From Alistipes montrealensis (GTDB lineage: Bacteria; Bacteroidota; Bacteroidia; Bacteroidales; Rikenellaceae), in contig NZ_JAGYXY010000003.1 of the NCBI RefSeq assembly GCF_018362775.1, positions 282,846-346,845 on the forward strand: a stretch of DNA of 64,000 nucleotides. Direction: 5' to 3'. Below are positions 17,569 through 25,234 of the stretch, piece after piece. Each line of letters begins with the position of its first letter. Within the stretch, counting starts at the first letter, position 1. Below the pieces are notes generated by a model. That model was not told the origin of the DNA, searched no databases, and saw only the letters and a program-made list of their open reading frames with translations. The translations under genes were made by a program, and so were the position numbers.

Positions 17569-20556
17569 TTATTTTCCAGCCGACAAAAATCGCAGCACGT
17601 CACGCATCAGCCGGTCGCGCTGCACCTCGTCGGAGATCGACTCGAACGGGAAACCCGTCACGAAAGTACGCCCCCCGGCGTCGCACGCTACGCCTGCCGT
17701 ACGGCCGTTGTCGTCGTAACGCATCACGGCAAAAGCCCCAGTGCCCACGGGTTTCAGGGCATCGGCCTGTTCGACGATGTAATGGTGGCGGCCATACCCG
17801 GTATTGAACCGATATTCGCCGCGCGAAAAGTCCGGATGCGAAGTCATGACCCGTACCCTTCCGCGGCCGGAGGCATATCCACCGTCGGAATCGAGGTGGA
17901 GCACCTCGCGGGCAAAGGTGCGGTCCCGGTCCGAAGCCCCTTCGGCCAACAGGTCGGACGCAACATAGCTGCCCGACGCAAAGAGCGTTCCGCCGTCAGC
18001 GAGATAATGCCTCAGAACAGCCTGGAGTTCGGGCGAGAAGGTCGCGAACGCGGGTTCCTGCACGCCGCGGCCGATCGTCGTCGTGCGCTGTTTGCCGAGG
18101 ATCAGATCGACCGCCGGATATTGTTCGAGTGCCGCCTCGCCACGCTCTACGGCTTTCAGCGACGCTGAGCAGAAGGAGTACCCCGCCGCTGCCACGGAAC
18201 GCCCGTGCAGGGCCGGATAGTCGAAGGTGTTGCCGCCGATCACATCGGTCTCGAAATCGCACCCGCAGGCCCCGAGGGCGAGGCTGTCGACATTGCAGCG
18301 GGCCTGCGCCAGGTCGAAGACGTGCTGCGCCCCGACAAAAGCGATGTCCTGCCGGTCGGGAACCCCGCCGTCGAGGTCGGTACGGAATCCAGCGAGCGAA
18401 TCGTTCCGCTCGCTCAGCGGAGCGCTCACGCGGTCGAATCCGTTAACGATCAGCACCCTTCCCTTTTCATCGGGCATCCGGCACACGGCAAGGGTCTCGC
18501 TCGGGAAACTCTCGCCGCCCTCATTCACCGCCGTCACCCGGTAGCTGTATATACGACCCGGCTGCTGTTCGACGATCAGGTAGGGCTTATCGACCGGACG
18601 GCCGTTGTCGAAACCGCCGTCGTCCACGCGCGTATAAACTACATAACCCGTCGGCGCGGCGCTCTTTTCCAACGGGTCCATCACCGGACTCCACGACAGC
18701 GCCACATGATCTGCGGCGGTAAATTCCGCGGCGAACGCCTCGACGGGCAGCGGCTGCACTACATAAGGTAAATCGTATTGCGAGCTGATATAGCGCAAGA
18801 TACCCTTATAGATCGCACGGCTCACCACAAACTTGAACCGCGGGTCGCTGCCCAGCCGCATGTCGGCGAAATTCTGGTGCGAGAGCAGCTCCAGCAGCAT
18901 CGTCGGGACACCCGGGACGCGCGCTTCGTAATAGGCCCTGTTCCACAGTCCGCGGCGCTGCCAGCCGGGCTCGAACGTACGGCGGATATCCTCGACGACC
19001 TGCGCCTGCACGAGGTCCGTCAAATCACGCGAACGGTAGCGGTCGGCCCCGCCCTGGAATTTACCCTTGTTCTCGCGGGTGTAGTAGATACCCAGCGTGC
19101 CGACAATGCCGTCGCCGTCGCGGACGCCCGCATCCGAGTGGAACGCCAGCGCCATATCGACCGGAATATGCAGTCCCGCGGAATCGGGCAGGCGTTCCGA
19201 ACCGCCCATCAGGGCGTTGACCCAGTGGGCGCGCGACATATAGTCGTCCTTATAGTCGTCGGTATTGTTCTTCGGCGTGTAAACCCCTTCCGGGAATCCG
19301 GCCCACTGGAGCCAGTAGCGGGCCCCCTCGCAGAAACGGGGATAACCGCTCGTCTCCTCGATATACTCCGTATCGGGCAAGCGCAGCGAGTCGCAGGGCG
19401 TGCGGGCGACGTTGCCGTAACCGCCGCCGATCTTCACGGCATCAGCCGAAACGATGCGCCCGGCCTGCCGCGAGCGGTTCGAGAGGGTCACGACCTCCCG
19501 ATGCCCCGGAGCGAAAGAGAAACGCCCCAGATAGATCCACGTGCCGCCGCCCATCGTCTGATTGACGGCGAACGAAGTCTCCCCGCCGAGGTGATGCACC
19601 GTATAGTGCGCGTCGTCGGCGCTTCCGGGCGTCGATTCGTAGCTCACATAGACCGCATACTCACCCCGTTCGGGGATGTCGGCAAACCATGCGGCGCGGC
19701 TCGTGTCGCCGTCGGCAACGGTATGCGCACGGCGCGTCGTGCCCTCGCGAAAAGGATTTTCACCCGTATGGTAGACCTGCCGCAGGTGCGCGAACCCAGG
19801 ACCTCCCGGTTCCCAGGCCCCCTGTTCCGCATATTGCCCTTCGGAATCGTTGTCGGCCAGCACTTCGTGCTTCTGCACGTCGCGCTCGCGCGGCAACAGG
19901 ACGTTCGCCCCGGCGTTTTCAAGCATCGGGACCAGATACGGCAGCACGTAGCTCTGCGTATAGAGGTCCTCGCAGGTCTGCCAGAGCATCGAACGCTGCC
20001 ATTTCCAGCGGTTCTCAGTCTGGTCGAAATAGCGTCCGTGGCTCTGCCACAAGGCGATATGCCGCTCCGAAAGGCCATGCGCGGGAGTTGCGGCGGCAGA
20101 AAGTCGCGTCACAAGCGGCCGCTCGGAGCGGTTGGTAAAGAGGACGATTTTTTTCTTGCCGACGAGTTTACGCAACTGCGTGGCATTGCGGCAGGCCAGC
20201 GGGATGAGCTCGGAGGCCTCGCGGTTGTCGGTATAGAGTTCGATGTCGGCTTTGCGGAATTCAGACGGCAGCAGGGCCCGCACCGAGTCGCGCATGGCCC
20301 GCAGATTATCCTCGCGAAAAGGATAGTAGGACAACCCTACCGAGGTGTAAATCCGCACCCGGCCGCGCGAGGCCTTGACGGCCTGAATCCGTACGTTGGT
20401 CGGCTCCGCCTTCTGATAACCGCCCGTAACCTCACGGGAGACGATGCGCGAAAGGGTCCGTCCGATCTCCGCACGCGTTGCGGGAGTGATTTCGGCAGCG
20501 GAAACCGCACTTACAGTAAAGAGTAAGGTAATAAGGTATAACAGTCTATTTTTCAT
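17569..20556 (-). CDS. Exported amidase-like protein with golvesin and fibronectin-like domains
   Basis: A 995-residue exported protein (signal peptide MKNRLLYLITLLFTVSAVSA). The catalytic part resembles the zinc N-acetylmuramoyl-L-alanine amidase fold: WQSHGRYFDQ (first histidine), MALAFHSDAGVRDGDG (second histidine) and VPTMLLELLSHQNFADM (the usual glutamate plus C-terminal helix). An inserted domain about residues 240-375 (AHTVADGDTSRAAWFADIPE, YAVYVSY, YTVHHLGGETSFAVNQT) is golvesin-like. A fibronectin type III-like segment (VALSWSPVMDPLEK, GYVVYTRVDDGG) follows. Homologues are often labelled xanthan lyase, a probable misnomer; cell-wall cleavage is the better inference. The last 11 bases of the symporter gene overlap its start, so the two are coupled. 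Confidence 0.75.
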   Translation of the reverse strand: MKNRLLYLITLLFTVSAVSAAEITPATRAEIGRTLSRIVSREVTGGYQKAEPTNVRIQAVKASRGRVRIYTSVGLSYYPFREDNLRAMRDSVRALLPSEFRKADIELYTDNREASELIPLACRNATQLRKLVGKKKIVLFTNRSERPLVTRLSAAATPAHGLSERHIALWQSHGRYFDQTENRWKWQRSMLWQTCEDLYTQSYVLPYLVPMLENAGANVLLPRERDVQKHEVLADNDSEGQYAEQGAWEPGGPGFAHLRQVYHTGENPFREGTTRRAHTVADGDTSRAAWFADIPERGEYAVYVSYESTPGSADDAHYTVHHLGGETSFAVNQTMGGGTWIYLGRFSFAPGHREVVTLSNRSRQAGRIVSADAVKIGGGYGNVARTPCDSLRLPDTEYIEETSGYPRFCEGARYWLQWAGFPEGVYTPKNNTDDYKDDYMSRAHWVNALMGGSERLPDSAGLHIPVDMALAFHSDAGVRDGDGIVGTLGIYYTRENKGKFQGGADRYRSRDLTDLVQAQVVEDIRRTFEPGWQRRGLWNRAYYEARVPGVPTMLLELLSHQNFADMRLGSDPRFKFVVSRAIYKGILRYISSQYDLPYVVQPLPVEAFAAEFTAADHVALSWSPVMDPLEKSAAPTGYVVYTRVDDGGFDNGRPVDKPYLIVEQQPGRIYSYRVTAVNEGGESFPSETLAVCRMPDEKGRVLIVNGFDRVSAPLSERNDSLAGFRTDLDGGVPDRQDIAFVGAQHVFDLAQARCNVDSLALGACGCDFETDVIGGNTFDYPALHGRSVAAAGYSFCSASLKAVERGEAALEQYPAVDLILGKQRTTTIGRGVQEPAFATFSPELQAVLRHYLADGGTLFASGSYVASDLLAEGASDRDRTFAREVLHLDSDGGYASGRGRVRVMTSHPDFSRGEYRFNTGYGRHHYIVEQADALKPVGTGAFAVMRYDDNGRTAGVACDAGGRTFVTGFPFESISDEVQRDRLMRDVLRFLSAGK

Positions 20557-21997
20557 GTCGTTTAACGAGCAATAGCATGCCGGCCACGGTAAAGGCGGCG
20601 TTGTAAATCAAGAGTTCGAATCCGATCTGGTAATCCCACGCTTTCAGCGCCCACCACTGCACCAGCGCACTCAGCACCGGGGCTGCGAGAGCCACCAGCG
20701 GGACCCAGCGGTCGCGAACCTTCAGGCGCGTGAACATCCCGAAGGCAAACATGCCCAGAATCGGGCCGTAGGTATAGCTGGCGACCTTGTAGACCAGGTT
20801 GATAACGCTGTCGTCGGCCCAATATTCGAAGGCCAGGATCACACAGGCCATGAGGAGGGCCATCGCAATATGAACCCCTTTGCGGAGGCGTGTAAGGCGC
20901 ACGTCGCCGTAGCGTTTCGTGCCTTCGAGAATATCCACCGTAAAGGAGGTCGTCAGGGCCGTGAGGGCCGATCCGGCTGCTGAATAAGTACTTGAAATAA
21001 GTCCCACAACAAACAGGATACCAACAATAAGCGGCAGCCCTCCTTCAACGGCGACCAGCGAAAAAACCTGGTCGCTCTTGGCGGGCAGGGCCATGCCGCT
21101 GCGCTCCATATACAAATAGAGCAGCACGCCCAGGACGAGGAACAGGAAGATCACGAAAATCTGGCTGACAGCGGTCAGCACGATGTTCTTCTGCGAATCG
21201 CGCGGCGTGGCGCAGCTCAGATTACGCTGCATCATATCCTGGTCGAGTCCGGTCATGGAGATCAGCAGGACGATACCCGCAGCGAACATCTTCCAGAAAT
21301 AGCGGTCCGAAGCGGGGTCGTCGAAGAAGAAAATTTTCGACATCGGCGAAGCCGAAACTTCACGCGCCGTCTCCGCAAGCGAAAGATCCAGCCCCTGCAT
21401 GATGAAAACGATCGACAGAATCAAGCTCGCCACAAGGCAGAAAGTCTTGAGCGTATCGGTCCAGATGAGCGATTTGACGCCGCCCTGCTGCGTATAGAGC
21501 CAGACGAAAAGCATCGTTATCAAGGCGTTGGCCCAGAACGGGAACCCATAGTGCGAAAAGACCAGCAACTGCATCACGGCACAGACGACGTAGATGCGCA
21601 GCGCGGCTCCCAGCATCTTCGAAATAAAGAAGAACCACGCTCCGGTACGGTGGGACTTTACGCCGAAGCGGTCGTCGAGGTATTCGTAAAGCGACACCAC
21701 CTTCAGGCGATAGAACATAGGAATCAGCACGAAAGCCACGACCATCTGCCCTACCGTGAAGCCTGCGACCATCTGCATGTAGGAAAACGAGTCGGCGGCA
21801 ACCGAGCCGGGAACCGAAATGAAGGTCACGCCCGATATAGCAGCGCCGATCATGGCGAAGGCCGCCATATACCACGGAGTGCGGCGGTTGCCGGTGAAGA
21901 AGCCGGCGTTGTCGGCACGGCGGCCCGAGGCCCACGCGACGGCGAAAAGGACGGCTATGTAGCCCAGGACGGTGGCAATAACGGCAGCAGGAGTCAT
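20546..21997 (-). CDS. Sodium:solute symporter (SSS family)
   Basis: A 483-residue membrane protein with about 13 hydrophobic segments. SSS hallmarks include the N-terminal GFFTGNRRTPWYMAAFAMIG followed by AAISGVTFISVPG (first inverted repeat with the sodium site), YLDDRFG, and the later LISSTYSAAGSALTALTTSF. Substrate is not identifiable; sugar, sialic acid and amino acid carriers all share this fold. The gene lies directly before, and overlaps by 11 bases, the amidase-like gene, so uptake of a peptidoglycan-derived product is a testable guess. A minus-strand -7 box is placed 25 bases upstream. Confidence 0.9.
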   Translation of the reverse strand: MTPAAVIATVLGYIAVLFAVAWASGRRADNAGFFTGNRRTPWYMAAFAMIGAAISGVTFISVPGSVAADSFSYMQMVAGFTVGQMVVAFVLIPMFYRLKVVSLYEYLDDRFGVKSHRTGAWFFFISKMLGAALRIYVVCAVMQLLVFSHYGFPFWANALITMLFVWLYTQQGGVKSLIWTDTLKTFCLVASLILSIVFIMQGLDLSLAETAREVSASPMSKIFFFDDPASDRYFWKMFAAGIVLLISMTGLDQDMMQRNLSCATPRDSQKNIVLTAVSQIFVIFLFLVLGVLLYLYMERSGMALPAKSDQVFSLVAVEGGLPLIVGILFVVGLISSTYSAAGSALTALTTSFTVDILEGTKRYGDVRLTRLRKGVHIAMALLMACVILAFEYWADDSVINLVYKVASYTYGPILGMFAFGMFTRLKVRDRWVPLVALAAPVLSALVQWWALKAWDYQIGFELLIYNAAFTVAGMLLLVKRHEK

Positions 21998-22021
21998 GAA
22001 TGCGTATTTGGGTTCGATTTA

Positions 22022-22029
22022 CAAAGATA
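22022..22029 (-). promoter_or_regulatory. -7 promoter box of the symporter-amidase operon
   Basis: Minus strand TATCTTTG, exact match to TAnnTTTG, in the divergent region shared with mscL. Confidence 0.5.
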
Positions 22030-22107
22030 CAAAAAAGATGGACACTGCGGCGATCCGGGCCGCATTTTATAAATCCGAAATGGGGATACGGAAGATCGTA
22101 TGTTTTA

Positions 22108-22137
22108 TTGGACTTTTGGAAAAAATGTTTATTTTTG
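22108..22137 (+). promoter_or_regulatory. Promoter of mscL
   Basis: TTG at 22108-22110, a 19-base spacer and TATTTTTG at 22130-22137, in good agreement with the Bacteroidetes primary sigma consensus. The ATG of mscL follows 30 bases later. Confidence 0.6.
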
Positions 22138-22167
22138 TTCTCAATTAAAACATTAAACCCTAACGAT

Positions 22168-22650
22168 ATGGCATTTTTCAAAGAATTCAAGGAGTTTGCC
22201 CTCAAAGGCAACGTGATGGACATGGCCGTCGGTGTGATTATCGGCGGTGCGTTCGGCAAGATTGTATCGTCGCTCGTGAACGACATCCTGATGCCGCCGA
22301 TCGGCGCACTGATCGGAAATACCGACTTCTCGCAGTTGAAACTCGACATTTCGAAGGTTCGCGACGTTACCTCGAGCGCCATGCAATCGGTGGAAGGCAT
22401 CGTAGCCGGCGGCAGCCAGGCTCCGGCCGCAGCAGCGGAGCCGATTTACTGGAACTACGGCGCATTTATCCAGCAGTGTGTGGATTTCACGATCCTAGCC
22501 CTCTGCGTATTCCTGATGGTCAAGCTGATGAACCGGCTGATGCAGAAAAAGGAAGAGGCTCCGGCCCCGGCTCCCGAACCGCCTGCACCGACGAAGGAAG
22601 AGCTGCTGCTCACGGAGATCCGCGACCTGCTGAAAGAGCAGAAAAAATAA
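22168..22650 (+). CDS. mscL: Large-conductance mechanosensitive channel MscL
   Basis: A 160-residue membrane channel that opens under membrane tension to release solutes during hypo-osmotic shock. The N-terminus [19 protein letters not shown] and the pore-lining first helix [20 protein letters not shown] followed by LMPPIGAL are diagnostic. The second helix is [19 protein letters not shown] and the cytoplasmic tail helix ends [15 protein letters not shown] proline/alanine-rich linker ([17 protein letters not shown]) makes the tail longer than in E. coli (136 residues). The open frame reaches back to 22000, but the ATG at 22168 is the family start and lies after the promoter. A bidirectional terminator follows. 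Confidence 0.96.
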   Translation: MAFFKEFKEFALKGNVMDMAVGVIIGGAFGKIVSSLVNDILMPPIGALIGNTDFSQLKLDISKVRDVTSSAMQSVEGIVAGGSQAPAAAAEPIYWNYGAFIQQCVDFTILALCVFLMVKLMNRLMQKKEEAPAPAPEPPAPTKEELLLTEIRDLLKEQKK

Positions 22651-22674
22651 GCGGAAGTAATTCCCGAAACGAAA

Positions 22675-22702
22675 AGTCCGGCCTTACGAAGCCGGACTTT
22701 TT
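22675..22702 (+). terminator. Bidirectional terminator between mscL and the channel gene
   Basis: Stem AGTCCGGC (22675-22682) with GCCGGACT (22691-22698), extended by A and T runs on the outer sides. It lies between two converging genes and serves both. Confidence 0.85.
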
Positions 22703-22705
22703 CGG

Positions 22706-23380
22706 TTATTCCTTTTTATGGGTATATTCCTGCAGGACGTAGGTGGTGAAGATCGGAAAGAACATCATACCCAGCGAGGGAAGCATCACGCAAAAAACCT
22801 TGCCGACGGCCGTGACGGGGAAAATCTCGGCCCCGACAGTCGTGACGTTCATCCACGCCCACCAGAGTGCATTGCCAAAGCCGTGGAGTTTAGGATTGAC
22901 AAGCACCTCGTAGTCGTAGAAAACGAGTCCGGAAATATAGGTGAAGACCACGACGGTGAAGATATAGGCGACGAAGAGCCTCCGCATTTTGTTTTTGGAG
23001 ACCAGCCACCGCACGATGATCACCATGGCCAGGAAGGCCCGCAGCAAGGGCATCAGGCCGACAAGTATGCCCCAGTCGTGGGTCATGTCGGCTCCGCTCC
23101 ACGCCAGAATGTTCAGGTAGGGAATGGAAATCAGCAGGAAGAGCAGGTTGTGCCAGAAAAAGCGGTTCCGGCGCTCGGCAGCGGCCCAGCGGACGAAAAA
23201 ATCGCACAGGAAAATCAGACAGACGATGAACTGGATCGTGAGGTAGGCAGAGGAGATGTGAATGTGATCGCCCGCGATAATCTCCCACGAAACCGCCGTG
23301 AGGAGCACCAGTCCGGCAATGAGTTTGACGACGCCGAGCGTGTTACGGATATCGGTGCGCGCCGATTCGGAAAGAGACAT
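22706..23380 (-). CDS. Six-helix potassium-channel-like protein with altered filter
   Basis: A 224-residue membrane protein with the layout of a voltage-gated-like potassium channel subunit: hydrophobic segments near residues 17-37, 45-63, 75-95, 105-125, 133-153 and 190-215, with a re-entrant pore loop in front of the last. The pore reads NALWWAWMNVTTVGAEIFPV, clearly aligned to the usual TVGYGD filter but with TVGAE (about residues 181-185). The loss of the Tyr-Gly pair predicts changed selectivity or a non-conducting protein. Basic residues in RAFLAMVIIVRWLVSKNKMRR resemble an S4-like segment. There is no cytosolic RCK or cyclic-nucleotide domain. Confidence 0.82.
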   Translation of the reverse strand: MSLSESARTDIRNTLGVVKLIAGLVLLTAVSWEIIAGDHIHISSAYLTIQFIVCLIFLCDFFVRWAAAERRNRFFWHNLLFLLISIPYLNILAWSGADMTHDWGILVGLMPLLRAFLAMVIIVRWLVSKNKMRRLFVAYIFTVVVFTYISGLVFYDYEVLVNPKLHGFGNALWWAWMNVTTVGAEIFPVTAVGKVFCVMLPSLGMMFFPIFTTYVLQEYTHKKE

Positions 23381-23464
23381 AGATTTCTGTTTTTCCGTAG
23401 CACGTTCAAAATCAATGCCACAGCCCCGGGCGGCAAATTTTGCGATGTTTTTTTGCCGAAAGAT

Positions 23465-23495
23465 TTTGCACGATTAAAATTTTCTATTACCTTTG
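23465..23495 (+). promoter_or_regulatory. Promoter of the tRNA gene
   Basis: TTTG (23465-23468), 19 bases, TACCTTTG (23488-23495): an exact Bacteroidetes consensus promoter. Transcription should begin about 8-10 bases before the mature tRNA. Confidence 0.8.
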
Positions 23496-23512
23496 CACTC
23501 GCTTTTAGCAAT

Positions 23513-23589
23513 GGCGGGTTAGCTCAGCTGGTTAGAGCGCATGATTCATAATCATGAGGTCCCGAGTTCAAGTCTCGGACCCGCTACCA
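23513..23589 (+). tRNA. tRNA with CAU anticodon (Met, possibly Ile2)
   Basis: A 77-base cloverleaf with encoded CCA. Acceptor arm GGCGGGT pairs with ACCCGCT (G1 with U72 is a wobble). D arm GCTC/GAGC. Anticodon stem CATGA/TCATG with loop TTCATAA, giving anticodon CAU. T arm CCGAG/CTCGG with TTCAAGT. The lack of a C1-A72 mismatch argues against the initiator. Elongator Met is most likely, but lysidine-modified Ile2 has the same anticodon and cannot be ruled out by eye. Confidence 0.93.
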
Positions 23590-23600
23590 ATTAAAAACCA

Positions 23601-23630
23601 AGCACTTACAACATAGTAGGTGCTTTTTTT
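23601..23630 (+). terminator. Terminator of the tRNA gene
   Basis: Nine-base stem AGCACTTAC / GTAGGTGCT (one G-U pair), loop of 6, followed by seven T. Confidence 0.9.
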
Positions 23631-23681
23631 GTGTCATTATTTTATTCTTTCTATATTATTTCAACACCTTTGTAGTGCGCT

Positions 23682-24020
23682 GTGGGCCATCTTCACCACA
23701 AAGCTCTTTTCCTTACTTGTCAACAACCTCTCGTTTATCTCCCGGATGATGCCTCTGCAAGTATTATGTTGCCCAATGGTGTAAGCACATTTCACAGTCA
23801 TCCCAGCGGCAATGTAGTAGTCGGATCGGGAGCAAATACGCTGGGAGGTACAACTACAACATACGGGTTCACCCAATCACCTTCCCCGCAGGATATAAGC
23901 GTAGCTGGGGCACAAACCCATTATGTATTTGGCAGAGGAAATAATATTGTGTATATTTACAATTCACAGGGGGTGCAGGCAACACTTCCGATGACTAGGT
24001 TTGTTTCCCCTAAAAAATAG
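23682..24020 (+). CDS. Orphan Rhs-tip protein with JAB/JAMM-like motif
   Basis: A 112-residue frame opening with GTG after an in-frame stop at 23673-23675. It contains VSTFHSHPSG and, about 25 residues on, SPSPQDISVAG: together these match the HxHP...SxxD zinc-binding signature of JAB/JAMM metallo-isopeptidases. The end (THYVFGRGNNIVYIYNSQGV) resembles the end of Bacteroidetes Rhs C-terminal tips. No Rhs core or signal peptide precedes it and the upstream catalytic glutamate is not identifiable, so this is likely a displaced tip fragment, expressed poorly or not at all. AT-rich composition separates it from neighbours. It lies 4 bases before an exported protein gene, which looks like its former partner. 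Confidence 0.6.
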   Translation: MGHLHHKALFLTCQQPLVYLPDDASASIMLPNGVSTFHSHPSGNVVVGSGANTLGGTTTTYGFTQSPSPQDISVAGAQTHYVFGRGNNIVYIYNSQGVQATLPMTRFVSPKK

Positions 24021-24023
24021 CGT

Positions 24024-24524
24024 ATGAAACAGTATGCAATATTTCTCTTGCTGTTATTCTTCTCAATCGATGCTTTCGCTCAAAGCAACAATCAACTATT
24101 TGAGATGATTAATGCCTCGTTTATTAAATACGTCGGAGTTGAAAAAGAGCATTATGCGAATAGGATGACGGTTAATGGTAATTCGGAGTTTTATCCTCTT
24201 CGATTCACTGATATTTATATCGCATTAGAAAACTACCCCTTGGGATTTGAATTTTCAAGTCAGATAAAAGAATTAGGATTTCAATTTATTTACTTACAAA
24301 GCAATGCCGCAAAAAAAATACTGAATAAACCCAAAACAGTTGTTTTTATGATTGGCCCCACAATCGAAGATAATACCTTGACAATCATGTTCTCTCCAAG
24401 AATAGTTACTCGTAAAGGCGATAATATTAATATTATCGTTTCTGATTGGGTAAAATGCACCTGGCAATATATGTGTGATTCAAGGAAGTGGGAGTTAATA
24501 GATGTAAACTCGGGAGGTATTTAA
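24024..24524 (+). CDS. Small exported protein, candidate immunity partner of the JAB tip
   Basis: A 166-residue exported protein: signal peptide MKQYAIFLLLLFFSIDAFAQ and a mixed alpha/beta body with no domain I recognise. It begins 4 bases after the JAB-tip frame ends and has the same AT-rich character. Position and size suggest an immunity protein for the orphan tip, and a periplasmic location would match the lipoprotein beside the other Rhs tip. The reading frame is intact even though the upstream tip looks truncated. A strong terminator follows within 30 bases. Confidence 0.55.
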   Translation: MKQYAIFLLLLFFSIDAFAQSNNQLFEMINASFIKYVGVEKEHYANRMTVNGNSEFYPLRFTDIYIALENYPLGFEFSSQIKELGFQFIYLQSNAAKKILNKPKTVVFMIGPTIEDNTLTIMFSPRIVTRKGDNINIIVSDWVKCTWQYMCDSRKWELIDVNSGGI

Positions 24525-24553
24525 CCAAGGGACTTTCCCGTATGGGATGAACG

Positions 24554-24588
24554 ATCGAAGGCGCATTTTAAGTGCGCCTTCGATTTTT
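24554..24588 (+). terminator. Terminator after the JAB-tip gene pair
   Basis: Perfect 12-base stem (ATCGAAGGCGCA / TGCGCCTTCGAT, loop of 7) followed by TTTTT. Confidence 0.9.
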
Positions 24589-24665
24589 GCTATTAGCCTT
24601 CCAAATCGTTACGACACTACAACGCACCCCTATAACTATGGGTAAGTTTTTGGACGTTGTATTAG

Positions 24666-25043
24666 ACCGGTATTTGGAAAGCACCGGAAACTCTATGGAT
24701 AGGATCAGACGTAGATGATCTCTCTACCTTATTCGACAGGGATCGTCTCAATAGTATGAATACAACTCATTTTGATCTCAAAGTTGAAATTGGCGAAAAA
24801 ATTGTCTACCAGACAGATAGTGTCGATTTCAACCGTTATGTGTACACGCGCAGAGATATTCCATTGAGAGCAGGATTCCACAAGATAAAAATTACTTCGG
24901 AAAGCATGGACCTGGATGTTGAGAAAATACGGTATACGCTGTTCGACCACTATATCGTGATAGAACTCTTTCCGCCTTCCCCGGAGAAAGGCAGCAGAAG
25001 GGCACGAGTTATGACAGGTTTCATGCCGTTCCATTTTATGTAG
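24666..25043 (+). pseudogene. Decayed gene for a small conserved-type protein
   Basis: The frame is open from just after a stop at 24663-24665, but the first ATG is at 24756, leaving a 95-residue product without signal peptide. Codons before that ATG read plausibly (TLWIGSDVDDLSTLFDRDRL), suggesting that the true N-terminus has been lost. The body (DFNRYVYTRRDIPLRAGFHK, then DHYIVIELFPPSP) resembles small Bacteroidetes lipoprotein-like hypotheticals. I do not recognise a family with confidence. It sits in the AT-rich islet after the tRNA, between two terminators, and has no promoter-like box in front. Confidence 0.4.
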
Positions 25044-25082
25044 TTCAAAATCAGCGACACGGAAAACATGCCCCCTTGTTAG

Positions 25083-25115
25083 AAATCACCAGTACTTTTT
25101 TTGCCGGTGATTTTT
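25083..25115 (+). terminator. Terminator after the decayed frame
   Basis: Stem AAATCACC / GGTGATTT with a 15-base loop, followed by a T run. It marks the right limit of the AT-rich islet. Confidence 0.7.
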
Positions 25116-25183
25116 ATTTTCCTGTTTGCCGTTACGAGGCTGTGATCAAAGCAGGACGCCGGCAAATATTGGAATAAAAGAAG

Positions 25184-25191
25184 TATCTTTG
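25184..25191 (+). promoter_or_regulatory. -7 box for the deformylase gene
   Basis: TATCTTTG, exact TAnnTTTG match, 43 bases before the TTG start used for the deformylase. No exact -33 element seen. Confidence 0.5.
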
Positions 25192-25234
25192 ACACTCGAA
25201 GACGATTTATTGATTCGATAAAAGCAATCAGATT

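Noticed and set aside
22000..22167. 56-codon N-terminal extension of MscL
   Set aside because: MscL begins at MAFFKEF; the promoter lies within the extension.
23661..23876. 71-codon minus-strand frame over the JAB-tip region
   Set aside because: The plus frame has the HSHP and SxxD motif and the matching partner gene; the minus frame has no family features.
24729..25034. 101-codon minus-strand frame in the AT-rich islet
   Set aside because: No signal, domain or promoter; mirrors a plus-strand frame with protein-like composition.
23513..25230. Integration site repeat of the tRNA 3' end
   Set aside because: I looked for a downstream copy of the T-arm and acceptor sequence to delimit an island and found none, so no element is claimed.
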